This document shows positions 6,746 through 11,540 of a DNA stretch of 11,540 nt, one piece after another (position 1 is the first letter of the stretch; the number at the start of each line of letters is the position of its first letter). Position numbers and translations under genes: made by a program. Below the pieces are notes generated by a model, which saw nothing but the letters and a program-made list of their open reading frames with translations, did no database searches and was not told where the DNA came from. Where the stretch lies: NCBI GenBank assembly GCA_905210885.1, contig CAJLYO010000031.1, positions 1-11,540 on the forward strand. The letters are read 5' to 3'. This stretch comes from an uncultured Eubacteriales bacterium (GTDB lineage: Bacteria > Bacillota > Clostridia > Monoglobales > Firm-18).

Positions 6746-6774
6746 TTGATATTTAATAAAAAAAGTGATAAAAT
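6746..6774 (+). promoter_or_regulatory. Sigma-A-type promoter for uvrB-uvrA
   Basis: -35 TTGATA (6746-6751, 5 of 6), 17-bp spacer, -10 TAAAAT (6769-6774, 5 of 6) with an upstream TGA extended -10. Transcription would start near 6781. No GAAC-N4-GTTC LexA (SOS) box is visible between 6681 and 6808. Confidence 0.78.
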
Positions 6775-6795
6775 AAAAGTTGGACTAATCATGCC

Positions 6796-6804
6796 GAGGG
6801 TGAT
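6796..6804 (+). promoter_or_regulatory. Ribosome binding site fixing the uvrB TTG start
   Basis: GAGGGTGAT complements the 16S rRNA 3' end; its GAGGG core lies 8 nt before the TTG at 6809. No comparable site precedes the ATG at 6791. Confidence 0.65.
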
Positions 6805-6808
6805 ATTT

Positions 6809-8758
6809 TTGGAATTTGAAGTAGTATCGAAGTTTAAACCTACCGGCGACCAGCCGCAGGCAATAAAACAGCTTTCGAAGGGAATAACGGACGGAGAAAG
6901 GTTTCAGACCCTGCTCGGCGTTACGGGCTCGGGCAAAACTTTTACAATTGCAAAGGTAATAGAGGAGGTGCAAAAACCTACTCTTATTCTTGCGCACAAT
7001 AAGACCCTTGCCGCACAGCTTTACGGCGAATTTAAGGAGTTTTTTCCGAATAATGCGGTTGAATACTTTGTATCATATTATGACTATTATCAGCCGGAGG
7101 CATACATTCCGGCAACAGATACATTTATCGAAAAGGACTCGGCAATAAATGACGAAATAGACAAGCTGCGCCACTCGGCTACAATGGCGCTTTTTGAGCG
7201 CCGGGACGTTATAATTGTGGCAAGCGTAAGCTGCATTTACGGTTTGGGCGACCCGGAGGACTATACCGAGCTTGTGGTTTCCCTTCGTCCGGGCATGGTA
7301 AAAAGCATGGACGAGATTTTGAAAAAGCTTGTCGATATGCAGTATGAGCGAAACGATATTAATTTTATCCGCGGTAAATTCAGGGTGCGCGGTGATGTTT
7401 TGGAGATTTTTCCGTCGTCCCAGTCGGAAAACGCGGTGCGCGTGGAATTTTTCGGTGACGAAATCGAACGCATTACGGAAATTAATGTTATAACCGGGGA
7501 AATAACCGGTGAACGCAGCCATATCGCGATTTACCCTAACTCTCATTATGCAACCACATCGGAAAAGATGCGCCGCGCCATAGGCGAAATTCAAAAGGAG
7601 CTTGACGAGCGCGTTGAGTATTTCAATAAAGAGGGCAAGCTTTTGGAGGCACAGCGCATTTTGCAGCGCACAAATTACGATATAGAAATGCTTAACGAAA
7701 TCGGATTTTGCCAGGGTATCGAGAACTATTCGCGTATTATAAGCGGCAGAGCCCCGGGAACCGCGCCGTATACGCTGATTGATTACTTCCCCGATGATTT
7801 TCTGCTTGTTGTGGACGAATCGCATGTTACAATACCGCAGGTTAGGGGTATGTATAACGGTGACAGAGCACGTAAAACCTCGCTTGTGGAATACGGCTTC
7901 CGTCTTCCCTGCGCGTATGATAACAGACCGCTGAATTTCGGCGAATTTGAGCAAAAAATAAATCAGGCGGTTTTTGTAAGCGCAACGCCGGGGGATTACG
8001 AACGTCAACATTCAAAAAATATTGTAGAACAGGTTATACGCCCCACCGGGCTTATCGACCCTCCCGTTACCGTCAGACCGGTTAAAGGTCAGGTTGATGA
8101 TTTGTACGGCGAAATCAACCTTGCAACACAGAAAGGCGGCAGGGTTCTGGTAACTACCCTTACAAAGAAAATGGCGGAGGATTTAACCGCGTATCTTGAA
8201 AATCTCGGAGTTAAGGTGCGCTACCTGCATTCGGAAATAGACACCTTAGAGCGTGTGGAGATAATACGTTCTCTCCGTATGGGCGAGTTTGACGTTTTGG
8301 TGGGCATTAACCTTTTAAGAGAAGGTCTTGACATACCGGAGGTAACTCTTGTTGCAATTCTTGATGCCGACAAGGAAGGCTTTTTGCGCTCCGAAACTTC
8401 TCTTATTCAGACTATCGGCAGAGCCGCGCGAAATGCCGACGGCAAGGTTATAATGTATGCCGATAATATAACAAACAGTATGCATACGGCGATTACCGAA
8501 ACGGAGCGCCGCCGCAAAATTCAGACGGAATACAATGAAAAACACGGCATTACGCCGAAAACCATAACCAAGGCAGTGGGCGGCGGTATAGAAATTACCA
8601 AGCCTGCCGCGGAGGAAAAGAAACCCAGGAAAAAACCTGTTGATAAGGAAGCCGAGATACTGCGGCTTACAAACGAAATGCAGCTTGCCGCTCATAATTT
8701 GCAGTTTGAGCTTGCGGCAAAGCTTCGTGACGAGATAAAGGCACTGAAAGGTGAATGA
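6809..8758 (+). CDS. uvrB: Excinuclease ABC subunit B
   Basis: Damage-verifying helicase-like subunit of UvrABC nucleotide excision repair: loaded by UvrA, it checks the lesion, then recruits UvrC. With the TTG start the protein is 649 residues, close to the family norm. Landmarks: the N-terminal SKFKPTGDQPQAI; Walker A GVTGSGKTF (37-45); the beta-hairpin region YYDYYQPEAY (90-99) that inserts between DNA strands; the DESH box (336-339); SATPGDYE (391-398); motif VI IGRAARN (536-542); and a C-terminal UVR domain (about 615-648) that contacts UvrC or UvrA. A longer in-frame reading would begin at 6746 or at ATG 6791, but the former overlaps the promoter and the latter lacks a ribosome-binding site, while residues after TTG 6809 match the usual UvrB N-terminus. 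uvrA follows after 4 nt. Confidence 0.97.
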   Translation: MEFEVVSKFKPTGDQPQAIKQLSKGITDGERFQTLLGVTGSGKTFTIAKVIEEVQKPTLILAHNKTLAAQLYGEFKEFFPNNAVEYFVSYYDYYQPEAYIPATDTFIEKDSAINDEIDKLRHSATMALFERRDVIIVASVSCIYGLGDPEDYTELVVSLRPGMVKSMDEILKKLVDMQYERNDINFIRGKFRVRGDVLEIFPSSQSENAVRVEFFGDEIERITEINVITGEITGERSHIAIYPNSHYATTSEKMRRAIGEIQKELDERVEYFNKEGKLLEAQRILQRTNYDIEMLNEIGFCQGIENYSRIISGRAPGTAPYTLIDYFPDDFLLVVDESHVTIPQVRGMYNGDRARKTSLVEYGFRLPCAYDNRPLNFGEFEQKINQAVFVSATPGDYERQHSKNIVEQVIRPTGLIDPPVTVRPVKGQVDDLYGEINLATQKGGRVLVTTLTKKMAEDLTAYLENLGVKVRYLHSEIDTLERVEIIRSLRMGEFDVLVGINLLREGLDIPEVTLVAILDADKEGFLRSETSLIQTIGRAARNADGKVIMYADNITNSMHTAITETERRRKIQTEYNEKHGITPKTITKAVGGGIEITKPAAEEKKPRKKPVDKEAEILRLTNEMQLAAHNLQFELAAKLRDEIKALKGE

Positions 8759-8762
8759 AAAA

Positions 8763-11540
8763 ATGGCAAACGATAAGATAATAATTAAAGGCGCAAGACA
8801 AAACAACCTGAAAAACATTGACGTGGCGATTCCCCGTGATAAGCTGACCGTTATAACGGGACTTAGCGGTTCGGGCAAATCCTCTTTGGCGTTTGATACC
8901 ATATATGCCGAGGGTCAAAGAAGGTTTGTTGAAAGCTTATCAAGTTATGCTCGCCAGTTCTTAGGAGGCAGTGAAAAGCCAGATGTAGATTCTATTGAAG
9001 GATTAAGTCCAAGTATTGCTATTGACCAAAAAACTACTAATAATAATCCACGTAGTACAGTTGGTACTGTAACTGAAATTTATGATTATTTAAAACTGTT
9101 GTATGCTCGTATTGGTACACCATATTGTCCTAATCATCATACTCCAATTGTTCATCAAAGTATTGAAGAGATGACTAATAAAGTTATGAATATGCCAGAA
9201 GGTACTAAATTAGAAATTATGGCTCCTATCGTTCGTAATGAAAAAGGAACACATAAAGATATTTTAGATGACTTAAGAAAAGAAGGGTATTCCAGAGTAA
9301 GGGTTAATGGAACTGTTTATGGTTTGGATGAAGAAATTACTTTAGAGAAAAATGTTAAAGATAGTATTGAAGCAGTTGTTGATAGAATTGTTTTAAGTCC
9401 AAGTGAACGTTCACGCGTCTTCGAAGCTATTGAGACTTCAACAAAACTTGCTGATGGTATGGTTTTAATTCATGTTATTGACGGTGAAGAAATTTTATGG
9501 AGTGAAAAATTTGCTTGTATTGAATGTAATTATTCCCTACCAGACTTAGAACCTAACATGTTTTCCTTCAATGCCCCATTTGGAGCTTGCCCAGAATGTA
9601 AAGGTTTAGGCTTTAAAACTGCTATTAGTGAAGACTTACTTGTACCTGATAAAACACTTTCTATTAATGAAGGCGCTATTCAAACCTTAAAAGATGATAC
9701 TAATATCTTCTATACTAATGTTAAGACAGCTTGTGATTATTATCATATTGATATGAATAAACCTTATAAAGAACTAACTAAAAAAGAAAAGAAAATTCTT
9801 CTTTATGGTAGTGATGAACCATTACAATTTGAATATACTGCTAAAAATGGTAATAAAAGATTTACTACCGATTACTATGAAGGCATTATTACTAATTTAG
9901 AACGTCGTTATATTGAAACATCTTCAAGTTGGATAAGAGAATGGCTAGATAATTATATGATGGAACTAACATGTCCAGTATGCCATGGTGCCCGTTTAAA
10001 AGAAGGCATTCTAAATGTTTTCATTAATCAAAAAAATATTTATGAAATGACCCAAATGAGTATTGGTAATTTACTAGAATTTATTAGAAATCTAAAATTA
10101 ACTAAAGAACAGCAAGAAATTAGTAAATTAATTATTAAAGAAATTATAAATCGCTTAGAATTCTTAAAAAATGTGGGTTTAGATTATTTAACTTTAGATA
10201 GAATGGCTGGAACTTTATCAGGAGGTGAACTCCAAAGAATTCGTCTAGCTACCCAAATCGGTAGTCGTCTTAGTGGTGTCTTATATGTCCTAGATGAACC
10301 AAGTATTGGGTTGCATCAAAGAGATAATGATAAATTAATTCGTTCTTTAAAAGAAATGGTTAGTTTAGGTAATACTTTAATAGTGGTTGAACATGACAGC
10401 GATACTATGTTAGCTAGTGATTACTTAGTAGATATTGGACCTCGTGCTGGTAAAGAAGGTGGAAGAGTTATGGCTGCTGGTACTCCAGAAGAAGTCATGA
10501 AAAATCCAAACTCTTTAACTGGTAAGTACCTATCTGGCAAGTACTTTATTCCTATTCCTAAAGAAAGAAGAAAAGGTAATGGTAAATTCTTGGAGATAAT
10601 CGGCGCTACAGAACATAATTTAAAAAATATAGATGTTAAAATACCTCTAGGCAAGTTTGTTTGTGTAACTGGTGTATCTGGTTCTGGTAAGAGTTCCTTA
10701 GTAAATGAAATTCTTTATAAATCAGTATTTAAAAATATTTATCCCAAATCCAAAGTTTTTCCAGGCAAATGTAAGAAGATTAAAGGTATAAATGAAATTG
10801 ATAAAGTTGTTCAAATTTCCCAAGACCCAATCGGCCGTACCCCAAGAAGTAATCCTGCTACATATGTTGGCTTATTTGACGATATAAGAGATTTACTAGC
10901 TCAAACCAAAGAAGCTAAAATTCGTGGTTTTGATAAAGGACGTTTTTCCTTTAATGTTAAAGGTGGACGTTGTGAAGCTTGTTATGGTGATGGTGTTAAG
11001 AAAATAGAAATGCACTTCTTACCAGATGTTTATGTTCCTTGTGAAGTTTGCCATGGTACTCGTTATAACAAAGATACTTTGAATATTCGTTATAAAGGTA
11101 AAAATATTGCCGATATTTTAGAAATGCGTGTTGAAGAAGCTCAAGAATTTTTTAGTAATGTTCCAAAGATAAAGAGTACTTTAGATATCATGATGGACGT
11201 TGGTTTATCTTATGTTGAACTGGGTCAAGGTGCTCCAACTTTATCTGGCGGTGAAGCTGGTCGTGTTAAATTAGCTAAAGAATTACAAAAGAAACCTACT
11301 GGCAAGAGTTTATTCATTTTAGATGAACCTACTACTGGTCTTCATATTGACGATATTAAAAAGCTATTAGTTATTTTACAAAGAATAGTTGACAACGGAG
11401 ATACTGTTGTCGTTATCGAACATAATTTAGATGTTATTAAAGTAGCTGACTATATTATCGATTTAGGTCCAGAAGGCGGTGCTTTAGGTGGAAAGATAGT
11501 ATGTACGGGAACTCCAGAAGAAGTTGCTAAAGTTAAAACA
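8763..11540 (+). CDS. uvrA: Excinuclease ABC subunit A, C-terminus cut by window edge; two-part codon usage
   Basis: DNA-damage recognition ATPase of UvrABC repair, with two ABC ATPase modules. The 926 codons in the window are open throughout; family length is about 940, so only a short tail is missing. Module 1: Walker A GLSGSGKSS (33-41), signature LSGGELQR (485-492), Walker B VLYVLDEP (506-513). Module 2: Walker A GVSGSGKSS (637-645), signature LSGGEAGR (827-834, where the usual residue before the Arg is Gln), Walker B LFILDEP (850-856). Zinc ligands: Cys252, 255, 276, 279 and Cys737, 740, 760, 763; a further CPVC lies at 404-407. AAAGGTGA (8747-8754), inside the end of uvrB, is 8 nt before the ATG. 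Codon usage changes sharply after about residue 58: before it matches uvrB, after it is strongly AT-ending. The protein is coherent, but the DNA may come from two genomes. Confidence 0.95.
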   Translation, partial: MANDKIIIKGARQNNLKNIDVAIPRDKLTVITGLSGSGKSSLAFDTIYAEGQRRFVESLSSYARQFLGGSEKPDVDSIEGLSPSIAIDQKTTNNNPRSTVGTVTEIYDYLKLLYARIGTPYCPNHHTPIVHQSIEEMTNKVMNMPEGTKLEIMAPIVRNEKGTHKDILDDLRKEGYSRVRVNGTVYGLDEEITLEKNVKDSIEAVVDRIVLSPSERSRVFEAIETSTKLADGMVLIHVIDGEEILWSEKFACIECNYSLPDLEPNMFSFNAPFGACPECKGLGFKTAISEDLLVPDKTLSINEGAIQTLKDDTNIFYTNVKTACDYYHIDMNKPYKELTKKEKKILLYGSDEPLQFEYTAKNGNKRFTTDYYEGIITNLERRYIETSSSWIREWLDNYMMELTCPVCHGARLKEGILNVFINQKNIYEMTQMSIGNLLEFIRNLKLTKEQQEISKLIIKEIINRLEFLKNVGLDYLTLDRMAGTLSGGELQRIRLATQIGSRLSGVLYVLDEPSIGLHQRDNDKLIRSLKEMVSLGNTLIVVEHDSDTMLASDYLVDIGPRAGKEGGRVMAAGTPEEVMKNPNSLTGKYLSGKYFIPIPKERRKGNGKFLEIIGATEHNLKNIDVKIPLGKFVCVTGVSGSGKSSLVNEILYKSVFKNIYPKSKVFPGKCKKIKGINEIDKVVQISQDPIGRTPRSNPATYVGLFDDIRDLLAQTKEAKIRGFDKGRFSFNVKGGRCEACYGDGVKKIEMHFLPDVYVPCEVCHGTRYNKDTLNIRYKGKNIADILEMRVEEAQEFFSNVPKIKSTLDIMMDVGLSYVELGQGAPTLSGGEAGRVKLAKELQKKPTGKSLFILDEPTTGLHIDDIKKLLVILQRIVDNGDTVVVIEHNLDVIKVADYIIDLGPEGGALGGKIVCTGTPEEVAKVKT
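8900..8965. other. Probable junction between two sequence sources inside uvrA
   Basis: Left of here uvrA codons resemble the rest of the window (26 of 57 codons for residues 2-58 end in G/C). Residues 59-80 are intermediate (5 of 22), and residues 81-120 have 3 of 40. The interval encodes EGQRRFVESLSSYARQFLGG, one of the most conserved UvrA segments, where unrelated genomes can share long near-identical DNA words. Confidence 0.75.
8966..11540. other. AT-rich segment of different compositional origin
   Basis: All of this segment is uvrA coding sequence with strongly A/T-ending codons (TTA, ACT, GGT, GCT, AAT, CCA), unlike every gene to its left, which freely use GGC, GCC, CTT/CTG and CGC. Trp is encoded by TGG and no in-frame TGA occurs, so the standard bacterial code fits. 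The style resembles AT-rich Bacilli or Mollicutes-related gut lineages, but I cannot name a source. Confidence 0.8.

Noticed and set aside
7073..8011. Long open frame antisense to uvrB (312 codons)
   Set aside because: The translation is Arg/His/Cys-rich and lacks domain features; it lies fully opposite conserved uvrB motifs.
8763..11540. Possible use of an alternative genetic code (TGA = Trp) in the AT-rich uvrA part
   Set aside because: Tryptophans are encoded by TGG and no in-frame TGA occurs, so the standard bacterial code suffices.
1..11540. CRISPR arrays, tRNA/rRNA genes, insertion sequences, phage or defence genes
   Set aside because: No regularly spaced repeats, cloverleaf-like segments, transposase motifs or terminal inverted repeats were found; nearly all of the window is accounted for by the listed genes.

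Overview
The window looks like chromosomal DNA from an anaerobic, fermentative, Gram-positive-type bacterium, most likely an uncultured member of the Clostridia. The evidence is a pta-ackA acetate operon, a uvrB-uvrA operon, a PF06541-type membrane protein, a secreted copper-amine-oxidase-N 'stalk' domain protein, purine-rich Shine-Dalgarno sites with frequent TTG and GTG starts, and textbook sigma-A promoters. No rRNA, tRNA, CRISPR array, insertion sequence or phage gene was found.

Layout. Positions 1-812 (minus strand) hold a two-gene unit: a secreted stalk-domain protein followed by the start of a VIT-domain protein that runs off the left edge. A divergent promoter region (about 839-883) separates it from a plus-strand cytosolic histidine-kinase-like gene (920-1699). 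That gene collides tail to tail, with 23 bp of coding overlap, with a minus-strand pair: a family-2 glycosyltransferase (2879-3538) and a polytopic membrane protein (1677-2882) overlapping it by 4 nt. The pair is plausibly a lipid-linked sugar synthase and a membrane transferase that uses its product. Positions 3603-5942 carry a complete acetate/ATP module: promoter, pta, ackA and a strong hairpin terminator that also serves the convergent PF06541 gene (5949-6680). A second divergent promoter region (6701-6774) drives that gene leftward and uvrB-uvrA rightward. uvrA reaches the right edge and lacks only about its last 15 residues, judged by usual family length.

The most notable signal is inside uvrA. 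The first ~58 codons match the rest of the window (26 of 57 codons after the start end in G or C). Within the most conserved stretch of the gene, around 8900-8965, codon use switches abruptly to a very AT-rich style (3 of 40 codons end in G or C for residues 81-120) and stays so to the end. The reading frame and all UvrA motifs stay intact. The likeliest reading is a metagenomic assembly chimera joined at a conserved uvrA segment. A genuine mosaic gene from recombination is the alternative. Everything right of ~8900 should therefore not be assumed to come from the same organism.

I found no convincing undescribed system. The other points worth a second look are the orphan cytosolic kinase, the glycosyltransferase pair, the VIT/stalk pair and several start-site corrections.
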